A stretch of 64,000 nucleotides of DNA from Streptomyces zhihengii (GTDB lineage Bacteria; Actinomycetota; Actinomycetes; Streptomycetales; Streptomycetaceae): positions 682,001-746,000 of the forward strand of contig NZ_JAFEJA010000001.1 in NCBI RefSeq assembly GCF_016919245.1. The letters are read 5' to 3'. Every line of letters starts with the position of its first letter. Position 1 is the stretch's first letter. Under the pieces are notes generated by a model that searched no databases, was not told the origin of the DNA, and saw nothing but the letters and a program-made list of their open reading frames with translations. Both the position numbers and the translations under genes were made by a program. Positions 8,120-16,589 of the stretch are shown here, one piece after another.

Positions 8120-8821
8120 ATGGAACAGGGCAGCGTGATGGACACACCGGCGGCCGGGGGCCCGCACGGGCGGGCCGCGGTGTTCGACGTGGACGGAAGC
8201 CTCGTCGACACCAATCATCTGCACGTGGTCACCTGGTGGGAGGCGTTCCGGCAGGCCGGCCACCGGGTGTCCACCCACGCGATCCACCGCGCGATCGGAC
8301 TCGCCTCGGGCGATCTCGTCGCGCATCTGCTCGGCGGGGAACGGGCGCGCGAGGAGGCGGACGCCGTCTCCGCGGCCCACAAGGCCCTCTACGGCCAGTA
8401 CCTGGAGCGCCTGGCCCCGATGCCGCACGCCGGGCGGCTGCTGCGGCGGCTGGCCGGCGACGGCTGGAAGGTCGTCCTCGCCACCTCGGCGGGCGGCCAC
8501 GAGCTGTCGGCGCTGCGCCGGGCCATCGACGCGGACGACGCCATCGCCGGGACGGCGAGCGCCGACGACGTCTCCGAGGGGAAGCCCGCGGCCGAACCGG
8601 TCGAGCGGGCGCTGGAGCTCGTGGGCGTCGCCGCGGAACACGCCGTGTTCGTGGGGGACACGGTGTGGGACATGCGGGCGGGCCGCAACGCCGGGGTGCG
8701 GTGCGTGGGCCTGCTCTGCGGGGGCATCCCCCGGGCCGACCTGGAGGACGCGGGCGCGGACTCCGTCTTCGACGACCCCGCGCACCTGCTCGCCTCCCTG
8801 ACCCGGGACCCGGCGGGGTGA
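8120..8821 (+). CDS. HAD-family hydrolase (phosphatase/phosphoglucomutase-like)
   Basis: 233 residues. The HAD motifs are complete: FDVDGSLVDT with the nucleophile Asp, the Thr/Ser motif VVLATSAGG, a lysine in SEGKPAAEP and the acidic motif VFVGDTVWDM. The cap between motifs I and II is helical, as in the beta-phosphoglucomutase/phosphoglycolate phosphatase subclass. The substrate cannot be deduced. The start was set at the ATG at 8120 because GGAGGT lies 9 bases upstream; an ATG six codons further on is possible. A strong hairpin follows the gene. Confidence 0.85.
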   Translation: MEQGSVMDTPAAGGPHGRAAVFDVDGSLVDTNHLHVVTWWEAFRQAGHRVSTHAIHRAIGLASGDLVAHLLGGERAREEADAVSAAHKALYGQYLERLAPMPHAGRLLRRLAGDGWKVVLATSAGGHELSALRRAIDADDAIAGTASADDVSEGKPAAEPVERALELVGVAAEHAVFVGDTVWDMRAGRNAGVRCVGLLCGGIPRADLEDAGADSVFDDPAHLLASLTRDPAG

Positions 8822-8881
8822 ACCGGGACCCGTACGCGGCACACGGCCACCCCGGCGGAGTGAGCCCGGACCCGTAGGTGA

Positions 8882-8925
8882 CACACGGCCGCCCGCCCCT
8901 CGGTCGAGGGGCGGGCGGCCGTGTG
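8882..8925. terminator. Bidirectional terminator hairpin
   Basis: A perfect 20-bp stem (8882-8901 with 8906-8925, arm beginning CACACGGCCGCCCGCCCCTC) closed by a GGTC loop lies between two convergent genes (HAD hydrolase ending at 8821 and DUF3618 protein ending at 8958). No U-tract is needed for such terminators in streptomycetes. Confidence 0.85.
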
Positions 8926-8957
8926 GCGCGGTTCCCGCCGGGAAGCGGGCACGGGTG

Positions 8958-9371
8958 TCAGCAGAACCGGCCCCGTGACCTGCGGGAGGCGCGTGACCTG
9001 CGACCCAGCAGCAGGGCCAGCGCGAGCACGGCGACGCCCGCGCCGACGACCACCGGCTTCCGGTTGCGGTTCGCCGCGGACACCGCGTGGGACGCCGTCT
9101 CGCGCACGGGCTCGGGCGTGCCGTCCCTGGCGGAGCGCAGCAGGACGGCCGCCTTGTCCTGCGCGCGGTGGGCGGCGTCGGCCGCCTTCTCCTTGGCCGC
9201 GGCCGCCTTCTCCTGGGCCTGGGCCTTCACGTCGGCCTTCGCCGCCAGCGCCTCGACCGTGCGCCCGAGCTCCTCGCGCGTCCCCTCGATCCGCTGCCGC
9301 AGCTCCTCGGGGGTGGCGTCGTGCCCGTCGTCCCCCGGAGTCTGCGGCGGCTGTCCCGTCTGCCCTGTCAT
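8958..9371 (-). CDS. DUF3618 domain protein (membrane anchored)
   Basis: 137 residues. The N-terminal half contains the DUF3618 signature ATPEELRQRIEGTREELGRT followed by a long alanine/lysine-rich amphipathic helix (KADVKAQAQEKAAAAKEKA). The C-terminal part has one membrane span (VVVGAGVAVLALALLLG) and ends with a very basic RRSRASRRSRGRFC. It overlaps the upstream holin-family gene by ATGA, a pairing common in streptomycetes. It is probably an inner-membrane protein of envelope stress or membrane organisation; function unknown. Confidence 0.85.
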   Translation of the reverse strand: MTGQTGQPPQTPGDDGHDATPEELRQRIEGTREELGRTVEALAAKADVKAQAQEKAAAAKEKAADAAHRAQDKAAVLLRSARDGTPEPVRETASHAVSAANRNRKPVVVGAGVAVLALALLLGRRSRASRRSRGRFC

Positions 9372-9781
9372 CGGTGCGCACTCTCCTTGATCTGTGCGAT
9401 GTCCGCCTGGACACCACGGACGGCCTGCTGGGGAGCCATGGGCGTGGCCGCGCCGACCTCCTTCCTGCCCAGCGCCGCGAGGACGCCCGCGACGACGAAC
9501 AGGACGGCGGTGACCACCAGGGCGGACAGCCACAGCGGCCACACCAGGGCGAGGGCGATCACCGCGGTGGCGACCAGCGCCTGGAGCGCGATGATCCCGA
9601 TCAGGCCCGCGCCGCCGAAGAGCCCGCCACCCCTGCCGAACCGCTTGCCCTTCTGCTTCATCTCGGCCTGTGCCAGCGCCAGCTCCTCGCGCAGCAGTCT
9701 CGATATCTGCTCGGACGCCTGCTTCACCAGCTCGCCCACCGGCTCCTGGTGTTCGGACGTCCTGGGGTGGGATGAGTCCAT
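9368..9781 (-). CDS. Phage holin family (Holin_3_6) membrane protein
   Basis: 137 residues of the chromosomal putative Actinobacteriophage-holin-superfamily group. A cytoplasmic N-terminal helix (VGELVKQASEQISRLLREEL) precedes two adjacent membrane spans (about 60-110: GLIGIIALQALVATAVIALA and LWLSALVVTAVLFVVAGVLA). Despite the family name there is no phage context; such genes are usual chromosomal partners of DUF3618 proteins. The start ATG has AAGGGAG upstream. The end overlaps the DUF3618 gene by 4 bp. Confidence 0.85.
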   Translation of the reverse strand: MDSSHPRTSEHQEPVGELVKQASEQISRLLREELALAQAEMKQKGKRFGRGGGLFGGAGLIGIIALQALVATAVIALALVWPLWLSALVVTAVLFVVAGVLAALGRKEVGAATPMAPQQAVRGVQADIAQIKESAHR

Positions 9782-10040
9782 CGCTCCGCTCCCTTTCCGG
9801 CCTTCGTGGCGTCGTGGCCTGTTGGGGCGCGAGTACCCGAGGTCGCCCGTGACATGCGTCGCGTGACCGCGCGCCGGGGCTCTCCGGGCCGCCCCGGCCG
9901 CCCCGGCCGCCCCTCACGGCGGTCCGGGAGGCAGCCGGAGGCAGGCGGGGGCAGGCGGGGGGCTGCTCTGATCGTGCGCCGCGGCAGCGCGTCACGGCGG
10001 CCTCGGACACCGCGGCGGCGGCCCTCCGTATGATCCGGCC

Positions 10041-10286
10041 ATGGCTGAGCGATCTTCCCCTCCCCCCGACGACCTGGTGCGGCTCCAGCGCGACGCGGAC
10101 GCCGCCCGGCACGAGGCGGAACGGCAGGGCCACGCCCCGGAGGCCCGGCGGGTGTGGCAGGAGGCGACGGCGGTGGTGAAGAACGCCGTGGCGGAGCACG
10201 CGGCGGCCGGGAACCTGGACCCCGTGGAGCTGGAACGGGACGTGCAGCGGGCCGCGCGCGAGGCGGACGGGAGCGGCGGGGACTGA
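10041..10286 (+). CDS. Small hypothetical protein
   Basis: 81 residues, mostly helical and charged (VRLQRDADAARHEAERQGHA ... RRVWQEATAVVKNAVAEHAA). No membrane span or cysteine motif. The codon pattern shows the strong GC third-position bias expected of a real gene, and no larger ORF competes convincingly. Its family is not recognised. It is divergent from the holin/DUF3618 pair and convergent with the phosphatase gene at 10327. Confidence 0.6.
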   Translation: MAERSSPPPDDLVRLQRDADAARHEAERQGHAPEARRVWQEATAVVKNAVAEHAAAGNLDPVELERDVQRAAREADGSGGD

Positions 10287-10326
10287 CGGCGGCCGGCCGC
10301 GCGCCGCCCGCGGCGGAGCGGGGACG

Positions 10327-11556
10327 TCAGAGCAGACCGGGGACGGTCGGCTCCGGGTCGTGCGGGGGACGCCACTCCACCAGCAGGATCGTCGCGTCGT
10401 CGGTGAGCTGGTGGTCGTGGTGCTCCAGGATCGCGTGCATCAGCCGGCGCAGGGCCTCGTAGGCGGGCTCGCCCGCGGCGGTCGCGCGGATCAGGAACTC
10501 GGTGAAGGTCTCCAGGCCGAACCGGGTCCCGGCCCGGGTGCGCGCGTCGGTGACGCCGTCGGTGTAGAGCAGGACCCGGTCGCCGGGCCTGAGCTGCTCG
10601 TGGTGGACGGTGGGCACCTGGCCGGACAGCCGGGCCAGCCCGAGCGGGAGCTGCACCGGACGCTCCAGGGCGTCGGGCAGGATGCGGTGGCCCCGGATGA
10701 GCAGCGGGGGCGGATGTCCGCAGTTCGTCCAGGTCAGCTCCCCGCTCTCCAGGTCGAGGTGCAGGAAGACACCGGTGCAGTACCGGTCCGGGAACGCGTC
10801 GGCGATGGCGTGGTCGACCAGCGTGGTCAGATGGCTGAGCCCGGCACCGGTGCGCCGGGCGTTGCGGCACCCGGCGAGCGCCACCGACGAGGTGAGCCCT
10901 GCGGGCAGGTCGTGGCCCATGGCGTCGAGGACGGCCGCGTGCAGCGTGCGGTCGAACAGGGTGTGGTCGAAGGCGTCGCCGCCGACCTGGTACGCCGGCT
11001 CCAGCACGGCCGACGAGGTCACCTCCGGCGCCCGCAGGGTGCGCGGCGGGAGGAACGCCCACACCAGCTCGGCGGGGAGGTCCATCGGCCGGGCGCGCTG
11101 GACACGGGTGTAGCTGTCGCTGTGGGCGCCCTTGGTCAGCACGATCAGTGTGAGCAGCGCGGCCAGGGAGCGGCAGAACCGGAGCAGCGCGGCGTCGAGC
11201 CGGTCGCAGGAGAGGCCGAGGACGCCGACGCGCTCGATGCCGTCCTGGAGCGGCAGCCACACCGCCATCCCGCCGTCGTCCGCCTCCGCGACCCGCAGGG
11301 AGCTGGTGCGGTACGCCCACCCCGGCAGGCTGTGGTCGATCGGCCACACCGGCTGCTCGGGGGTGCTCGTGTCCGGCAGCGGTACCAGGACCTCCTGCTG
11401 GACGTCGGCGAGGTACAGCGTCACGCTGCGCAGGCCGAGGGACAGGGTCACCTCGTTGACCAGTTCCGGGAGGCGGGCCGGGTCCACCGTCTCGGCCCGG
11501 CGGAGGATCTCCTCCAGCGCCTGCTGCCCGGCGGTGCTCATCTCGTCCACGGCCAC
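10327..11556 (-). CDS. GAF-PP2C (SpoIIE/RsbU-type) serine phosphatase
   Basis: 409 residues. About 15-150 is a GAF-like sensor domain; from about 175 onward is the PP2C-SpoIIE phosphatase: GGDAFDHTLFDRTLHAAVLD with the metal Asp, DAMGHDLPAGL, FLHLDLESGELTWTNCGHPP and the late LLYTDGVTDAR. Such enzymes dephosphorylate anti-sigma-factor antagonists (STAS proteins) in the many streptomycete partner-switch pathways. No anti-sigma or STAS gene is adjacent. The start is given at MAVDEMST; the inner ATG at 11541 is equally possible. Confidence 0.88.
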   Translation of the reverse strand: MAVDEMSTAGQQALEEILRRAETVDPARLPELVNEVTLSLGLRSVTLYLADVQQEVLVPLPDTSTPEQPVWPIDHSLPGWAYRTSSLRVAEADDGGMAVWLPLQDGIERVGVLGLSCDRLDAALLRFCRSLAALLTLIVLTKGAHSDSYTRVQRARPMDLPAELVWAFLPPRTLRAPEVTSSAVLEPAYQVGGDAFDHTLFDRTLHAAVLDAMGHDLPAGLTSSVALAGCRNARRTGAGLSHLTTLVDHAIADAFPDRYCTGVFLHLDLESGELTWTNCGHPPPLLIRGHRILPDALERPVQLPLGLARLSGQVPTVHHEQLRPGDRVLLYTDGVTDARTRAGTRFGLETFTEFLIRATAAGEPAYEALRRLMHAILEHHDHQLTDDATILLVEWRPPHDPEPTVPGLL

Positions 11557-11750
11557 TCCCCCACGGGGACCCGGAGGCGTCCGGGGGCGACGGTGCCGCC
11601 GGGAGCCGCCACGGGGCTGACGGGCCGGAACGGACGGGGCATGCGCACACCTCCACCGTGATCGCCGGGCACAGCCAGCCTACGAGCGCGGGTGTCCGTC
11701 GGCACCCGGCGCACACCCGCCCCGCGCCCCGGGCGCGGTCCGGTGTCCTG

Positions 11751-11872
11751 CGCGGGTGTCCGGCGGGACTGCGTGCAGGATCCCCGGCGGGTTCGCGCGC
11801 GGGGGTGTCCCGAGGGCTCGCGTAAGGGGGGTGCCCGGCCGGTTCACGTGCGCGGGTGTCCCGGGGGCTCAT
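11751..11872. repeat. Degenerate 25-bp tandem repeat in the gap upstream of the PP2C gene
   Basis: In the 312-bp gap between the PP2C gene and the 151-residue protein, a pattern like CGCGGGTGTCCCG.GGG.TC recurs at about 11751, 11776, 11801, 11826 and 11851, i.e. a 25-bp period with several mismatches per copy. It ends inside the stop of the downstream 151-residue gene. No gene is supported in the gap. Confidence 0.6.
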
Positions 11873-12324
11873 CCGGGGTGGTCGTCCGGGGGCAGGGCCG
11901 TGTGGTCGGGGTGGTTCCTGGTGCGGCGGGCCTCCTTCATCCCGGCCTCGTACAGATGGTCGCGGCCGTCGGCCAGTTCCCCGCGGATGTCCGCCTCCAG
12001 CTCCTGGAAGGGCCGGTAGTAGGTCGCGTTGTACGCCTCGACGATCTGGAAGGTCCAGTGGCCGGGGATGACGTTGCGACCGAGGATCTCCCGTTCGACG
12101 CGCTCCGCCTGTTCGTGGTGGCCGGCTTCGCGGAGCAGGCGGACGGCGTCGTCCAGGGTGAGGTCGGCGCCGCCGGTGAGCTGGTGGAAGGTGTAGAGCG
12201 CGCCGCGGGCCCGCTCGACCGTCTCCAGGGCCTCGGAGAGCGCCCCCAGGGCGCGGACCGTTGCGTCGGACACGCCCTCCGGACGCCGGTGTGCCTCGTC
12301 GGGCGGCTGCGGGTCGGATGTCAT
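11869..12324 (-). CDS. Conserved hypothetical helical protein
   Basis: 151 residues. The sequence is helical and charged: TVRALGALSEALETVERARG, LYTFHQLTGGADLTLDDAVR, then EILGRNVIPGHWTFQIVEAY and a C-terminal EADIRGELADGRDHLYEAGM. No membrane span or cysteine is visible. The pattern resembles uncharacterised proteins common in actinobacteria, but no named domain is recognised. The start was set at the ATG at 12324 because the upstream in-frame part lacks a ribosome site and shows poor codon structure. Its stop lies in the repeat region. Confidence 0.7.
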   Translation of the reverse strand: MTSDPQPPDEAHRRPEGVSDATVRALGALSEALETVERARGALYTFHQLTGGADLTLDDAVRLLREAGHHEQAERVEREILGRNVIPGHWTFQIVEAYNATYYRPFQELEADIRGELADGRDHLYEAGMKEARRTRNHPDHTALPPDDHPG

Positions 12325-12504
12325 GCCTGCTTCTGTTCCCCCGGACACCGGTCCGCAGACTGCGGCATCCGGGTCGGCGCGCGCCCGGCCCGCGGACCGG
12401 GCGTCCGCGTCGCCGACGGCCGTTCCGCCGACCGGCGGATCCGGTCGCCGCGGAGCCGGATCGCGCCGACAGGCGTAGCCCGCCGTGGCGCGGGAAAACC
12501 TCAA

Positions 12505-12519
12505 CTGCCCACCGGGCAG
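12505..12519. promoter_or_regulatory. Short inverted repeat upstream of the snapalysin gene
   Basis: CTGCCC-ACC-GGGCAG, a 6-bp inverted repeat 80 bp before the protease start, in the region that should hold its promoter. It could be an operator or chance; no regulator gene is adjacent (snapalysin genes are often next to a LysR gene, which is absent here). Confidence 0.3.
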
Positions 12520-12599
12520 CATGAGTTCACCGACATGCTCCCTCCCACGCGCCCGGATCCGCATCGGACCCGGGTCCCCCCACCAGCGAAGGGACAGCA

Positions 12600-13172
12600 A
12601 TGCCGAACCGCACATGGACGACGTGGACCGGCGCCGCGGCGGCGATCGTGCTCGCCGTGGCACCGGCCGCGGACGTCGCGGCCGCGCCACAGCAGGAGCA
12701 GAACGCCGCGGCCGTCGTGACCTTGCGCTACGACGACAGCCGCGCGGCGGGCTGGGAGGCGGCGATAGCCGCCGGAGTCGCCAACTGGAACGCCTCCGTC
12801 AGCACCGTCCGCCTGGTCGAGGCCGCGCCCGGCACCACGGCCGAGATACAGATCGTGGCCACCACCGGCTGGCCGCAGGCCACCCTCGGCCCGGTCCGCC
12901 CCGGCGGGCGGGCCCGGGTGGAGCTCGGCAGCCAGGCCGTCACCGACGGGCACGACAAGACCCGGATCGCCGCCCACGAGATCGGCCACAACCTGGGGCT
13001 GCCGGACACCAAGCCGGGGCCGTGCTCCCAGCTCATGTCGGGCTCCAGCGCGGGCACTTCCTGCCGCAACGCGGTGCCGAACGCGACCGAACGGGCCCGC
13101 GTGGCGGCGTTCTACGCCCAGAGCCTCGCACGGACACCGGCCGACGGACGCCTGCTGGTGGACGCGCCGTAG
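12600..13172 (+). CDS. snpA: Snapalysin-family small neutral metalloprotease (M7)
   Basis: 190 residues. A signal peptide (about 1-29, ending DVAAA) precedes a compact zinc protease domain. The zinc site HEIGHNLGLPD (HExxHxxGxxD, about 125-135) and the later Met-turn-like SQLMSG identify the M7 snapalysin family, in which the third ligand is Asp. Two cysteines before and after the Met-turn (GPCSQ, TSCRN) probably form a disulfide. Snapalysins are secreted milk-hydrolysing proteases of streptomycetes. The start ATG follows GAAGGGACAGCA. The gene is monocistronic with a hairpin after it. Confidence 0.9.
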   Translation: MPNRTWTTWTGAAAAIVLAVAPAADVAAAPQQEQNAAAVVTLRYDDSRAAGWEAAIAAGVANWNASVSTVRLVEAAPGTTAEIQIVATTGWPQATLGPVRPGGRARVELGSQAVTDGHDKTRIAAHEIGHNLGLPDTKPGPCSQLMSGSSAGTSCRNAVPNATERARVAAFYAQSLARTPADGRLLVDAP

Positions 13173-13187
13173 GCCCGTGGCGCACCC

Positions 13188-13223
13188 GGCCGGCCGCCGT
13201 CCGCACACGGGCGGCGGCCGGCC
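13188..13223 (+). terminator. Terminator hairpin after snapalysin
   Basis: A 15-bp stem (13188-13202 with 13209-13223, one G-T pair) and a GCACAC loop lies 16 bp after the protease stop. Confidence 0.7.
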
Positions 13224-13307
13224 TCCGTCCTTCCACGGCGGCCCGCCGCCACGGGAGTTCACGGCCCCGTCACACCCGCCTCTTGCCGCCCGCTCGGGCG
13301 GTCGTTC

Positions 13308-14747
13308 ATGATCTGCGCCATGTCAGCAGACGCCCCGGCCGCTTCCCCCCGGCCCGTGCCCGTGCCCCTGCCGCGCCGGGTGCGGATCGGGTACGGCCTG
13401 GGATCCCTGTGCACCGGCACGTTCGCCACCGTGCCCGGGCTCATCCTGCTCTACTACCTGACCGATGTGCTGGCCGTCCCCGCGGCCGTCGCCGGCTTCG
13501 CCGTCTTCCTGCCCAAGGCGTGGGACGTGCTGGTCAACCCGCTCGTGGGGGCGCTCTCCGACCGCAGCAGGCTGCGCGGCGGGCCGCGCCGGCCGTTCCT
13601 GCTCGCCGGGGCCTGCACCCTGCCGCCGCTGTTCGCGCTGATCTTCGCCGCGCCCCCGCTGCGCGGAGCGGCCGCGGCCGGGTACGTGGCGGTGCTGTTC
13701 CTGCTCGCGGCCACCGCGTACGCCGTCTTCCAGGTGCCGTACGTGACGATGCCCGCGGAGATGACCGAGGACCCGGCCGAACGGGGCCGGGTGCTCGGCT
13801 GGCGGGTCGGCTTCCTCGGGGTCGCGATCCTGCTCTCCGGCGCGCTCGCGCCGGCGATCGCCCACGCCGACGGCGGCGGGCCCGGCGGCTACCGGCTGAT
13901 GGGGGCCGCCGTCGCCGTGCTGCTGGCCGTGGGCATGTTCGGCGCCTGGTTCACCACCCGGTGGGCCCCGGCGGTCGCCCGCAGCGAGGCCGAGCCCTCG
14001 CTCCGCGCGCAGCTCGCCGCGGCCCGCTCGAACCGGCCCTTCCTCTTCCTCGCCGGCATGTGGACCCTCCAGGCGCTCGCCGTGGGCGTGATGCTCGCCG
14101 GGGTCCAGTACTTCGCCACGTACACTCTGGGCTCGCCCGCCGCGGTCACCCCGCTGTTCGCCTGTCTGATCGGCCCGCTCGTCCTGGTGATGCCGCTGTG
14201 GCACCGGCTCGCGGACCGGCTCGGGGTGAAGGGGGCCCAGTGGTGCGCCTCGCTGCTCTTCCTCGCCGGTGCGCTGCTCCTCGCGCTCACCCGGACCGCC
14301 GGTCCCGTCGTGGGCTACGCCGCCGTCGTGCTGATCGGCGTCGCCTACGCGGGGCTCCAGCTCCTGCCGCTGACCATGCTCGCGGACACCCTCGCCGCCG
14401 ACGTGGTCCGCACCGGGCGGCGGCGGGCCGCCACCTTCACCGGGCTGTGGACCGCCGCCGAGACACTGGCGTTCGCCCTGGGGGCGGGGGTGTTCGCGGC
14501 GGTGCTGGCCGCGACCGGGTTCCGCTCGTCGGACGCGGAGCACCGGGTGGCGCAGCCCGCGGCGGCCCTGGACGGCATCGCGGCGGGCATGAGCCTGCTG
14601 CCGGCCGCGCTGGCCGCGGCGAGCCTGTGGCTGCTGCACCGTTACCGCGAGGACGGCGGCGGGCCGGGAGCCGGCGGCTCATCCGTACCGGCCGTGCCGC
14701 ACCAGGCGGCACGGCGGCAGGAACCGAAGGGCGACCATGCCGACTGA
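13308..14747 (+). CDS. MFS transporter of the GPH (MelB-like) family
   Basis: 479 residues with about twelve hydrophobic segments. The N-terminal GYGLGSLCTGTFATVPGLIL then LYYLTDVLAV and the loop DVLVNPLVGALSDRSRLRGG are the signature of glycoside-pentoside-hexuronide cation symporters, whose D-x-x-x-x-P-x-x-G-x-x-x-D segment binds the coupling cation. The substrate is not predictable; GPH members carry sugars, but some carry other compounds. The start could be either 13308 or MSADAP at 13320; neither has a strong ribosome site. The end overlaps the following PLP-enzyme gene by 11 bp, so the two are cotranslated and probably share a substrate. Confidence 0.85.
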   Translation: MICAMSADAPAASPRPVPVPLPRRVRIGYGLGSLCTGTFATVPGLILLYYLTDVLAVPAAVAGFAVFLPKAWDVLVNPLVGALSDRSRLRGGPRRPFLLAGACTLPPLFALIFAAPPLRGAAAAGYVAVLFLLAATAYAVFQVPYVTMPAEMTEDPAERGRVLGWRVGFLGVAILLSGALAPAIAHADGGGPGGYRLMGAAVAVLLAVGMFGAWFTTRWAPAVARSEAEPSLRAQLAAARSNRPFLFLAGMWTLQALAVGVMLAGVQYFATYTLGSPAAVTPLFACLIGPLVLVMPLWHRLADRLGVKGAQWCASLLFLAGALLLALTRTAGPVVGYAAVVLIGVAYAGLQLLPLTMLADTLAADVVRTGRRRAATFTGLWTAAETLAFALGAGVFAAVLAATGFRSSDAEHRVAQPAAALDGIAAGMSLLPAALAAASLWLLHRYREDGGGPGAGGSSVPAVPHQAARRQEPKGDHAD

Positions 14748-16224
14748 ACCCACCCGCGCCCCGGGCGCCGGGCAGAGCGCCGACGCGATCCTCGCCGAGC
14801 TGCGCGGACTGCGGGAGGCCGACGCCCCCACCCGGGGCGGGCGGACCTTCGCCTACGTCTACGACGCCGGACTGGACGGGCTCGACGAGCTGGCCGCCGC
14901 CGCCTACACGGCGTTCGCCACGGTCAACGGCCTGGACCCGACCGTCTTCCCGAGCGTGGCCAGGCTGGAGAACGACGTGGTGGGCGCCGTCGCCGCGCTG
15001 CTCGGCGCGCCCGGCGCGCAGGGCACGTTCACCAGCGGCGGCACGGAGAGCATCCTGCTGGCCGTCAAGACCGCCCGTGACCACGCCCGGGCCGAACGCG
15101 GCGTGCGGGCACCGGAGCTGGTCCTGCCGTCGACCGCGCACGCGGCGTTCCACAAGGCCGCCCACTACCTGGGCCTGGAGACGGTCGTGGTCCCCGTCGA
15201 CCCGCTCACCTTCCGCGCCGACGCGGCGGCGATGGCCGCCGCGATCACCGACGACACCGCGCTCGTGGTCGCCTCGGCCCCCTCCTACGCGCACGGGGTG
15301 ATCGACCCGGTGGCGGCGATCGCCGCGGCCGCCGCCGCCCGCGGGGTGCTCTGCCATGTCGACGCGTGCATCGGCGGCTGGCTCCTCCCCCATCTGCGGC
15401 GGGCCGGACGCGCGATCGAGCCCTTCGGTCTGTCGGTGCCCGGCGTCACCTCGGTCTCCGTCGACCTCCACAAGTACGGGTACGCCGACAAGGGCGCGTC
15501 CGTGGTGCTGTACCGGGACGCCGGGCTGCGGCGCCACCAGTACTTCGCGCACGCGGGCTGGCCCGGGTACCCGGTGGTCAACCCCACCGTCCAGGGCACC
15601 AAGCCGGGCGGGCTGCTGGCGCAGGCGTGGGCCGTGCTCCGGTACGTCGGCGACGACGGCTACGCGGCGCTGGCCGCCCGGGTCGCCGAGGCCTCGGACC
15701 GGCTGCTGGCCGGGCTGGGGACGATCGGCGGCCTGCGGGTGCTGGGCGACCCGGTCCCCGGGCTGGTCGCCGTCACCGCCGTAGGCGGGACGGGGGCGGA
15801 CGGGGGCGGCGAGCCGGATCTGAGCCTGCTGCTGCACCTCGCGGACGAGATGCGCGAACGCGGCTGGTACCTCCAGCCCCAGCTCTCCTTCGACGGCCTG
15901 CCGCCCAATCTCCATCTGACGCTCACCCCGGCCACCGCGGACCGGGTGGACGACCTGCTGGCGGACCTCCGGGCGGCGCTCGGCTCGGCCCGCGCGCTGC
16001 CGCCGGTGTCCGTCGATCCGGGCCTGGCCGAACTCGCCGCCGGACTCGACCCGGACACCCTCGGCCCGGACGAGGTCGCCGCCGTGCTGGCCTTCGCCGG
16101 ACTCGGCGGCGACGGCGGCCTGCCGGCCCGTACGGCCCCCGTGCTGGCGCTGCTCGACGCCCTGCCCCGGGCGCTGAAGGAGCGGCTGCTGACGGAGTTC
16201 ATCGGCTCGGTCTTCCGCATCTGA
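14737..16224 (+). CDS. PLP-dependent lyase/decarboxylase resembling sphingosine-1-phosphate lyase
   Basis: 495 residues, fold-type I PLP enzyme. TFTSGGTESILLAVKTARDH is the cofactor phosphate-binding region. HVDACIGGWLLPHL contains the Asp that contacts the pyridine nitrogen. SVDLHKYGYADKGASVVLYR has the Schiff-base lysine in the HKYGYA(D/P)KG form characteristic of the S1P lyase group rather than glutamate decarboxylase. The last 100 residues are an extra helical region. S1P lyases cleave phosphorylated long-chain bases to an aldehyde and ethanolamine phosphate; bacterial homologues may act on other amines. It is translationally coupled to a GPH transporter. Confidence 0.8.
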   Translation: MPTEPTRAPGAGQSADAILAELRGLREADAPTRGGRTFAYVYDAGLDGLDELAAAAYTAFATVNGLDPTVFPSVARLENDVVGAVAALLGAPGAQGTFTSGGTESILLAVKTARDHARAERGVRAPELVLPSTAHAAFHKAAHYLGLETVVVPVDPLTFRADAAAMAAAITDDTALVVASAPSYAHGVIDPVAAIAAAAAARGVLCHVDACIGGWLLPHLRRAGRAIEPFGLSVPGVTSVSVDLHKYGYADKGASVVLYRDAGLRRHQYFAHAGWPGYPVVNPTVQGTKPGGLLAQAWAVLRYVGDDGYAALAARVAEASDRLLAGLGTIGGLRVLGDPVPGLVAVTAVGGTGADGGGEPDLSLLLHLADEMRERGWYLQPQLSFDGLPPNLHLTLTPATADRVDDLLADLRAALGSARALPPVSVDPGLAELAAGLDPDTLGPDEVAAVLAFAGLGGDGGLPARTAPVLALLDALPRALKERLLTEFIGSVFRI

Positions 16225-16229
16225 GGCCG

Positions 16230-16324
16230 GTCCGCGCGGGTGCGGCAGGTCCGCGCGGGTGCGGCAGGTCCGCGCGGGTGCGGCAGGTCCGCGCGGGTGC
16301 GGCAGGTCCGCGCGGGTGCGGCAG
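16230..16324. repeat. Five perfect 19-bp tandem repeats after the PLP lyase gene
   Basis: GTCCGCGCGGGTGCGGCAG occurs five times head to tail without a mismatch, starting 6 bp after the stop of the PLP lyase gene. The last copy forms the left arm of the hairpin at 16314-16346. The unit has no dyad of its own and no spacer, so it is not CRISPR. Confidence 0.95.
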
Positions 16325-16346
16325 GCCGGGCCGGCCTGCCGCACCC
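16314..16346. terminator. Hairpin joined to the 19-bp repeats
   Basis: GGGTGCGGCAGGCCGG (16314-16329) and its exact complement (16331-16346) flank a single G: a 16-bp inverted repeat. It follows the GPH transporter/PLP-lyase operon and is probably its terminator. Because each repeat copy contains GGGTGCGGCAG, any of the five copies can pair with the right arm. Confidence 0.75.
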
Positions 16347-16589
16347 GCACCCGCACCCCGACGCCCCACACCCGGCGCCGCACCCGCGCACGCCCGCACG
16401 CGCTCGCGCGCCACCACCTCGCCTCCGCACGGCCGCCCGGACATCGGGGACCTCGACGCGCCCTGATGTCGGGGGTGTTGCAGTCGTACGGCGAACCCCG
16501 CGCGAGGGCTCCTCGCCGGGCCCGCGGGCCACTACTCTTCCCGCGCCCCCCACGGTCCGTTCCGGTATCCCTTCGTCGAAGAGGCCACG

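Noticed and set aside
9368..9781. Prophage remnant because of a holin-family gene
   Set aside because: No other phage genes; this holin family is a normal chromosomal partner of DUF3618 genes in streptomycetes.
9992..11872. Long minus-strand ORF starting ATGA-coupled to the 151-residue gene, with repeated peptide PRDT.AREPAG
   Set aside because: It runs through the 25-bp DNA repeats and then out of frame across the PP2C phosphatase gene; the peptide repeat only mirrors the DNA repeat and the codon pattern is that of a shadow frame.
12325..12690. 273-residue version of the protein ending at 11869
   Set aside because: The added N-terminus has no ribosome site, crosses the region expected to hold the snapalysin promoter and lacks normal codon structure.
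16230..16324. CRISPR-like array
   Set aside because: Repeats are contiguous without spacers and there are no cas genes.
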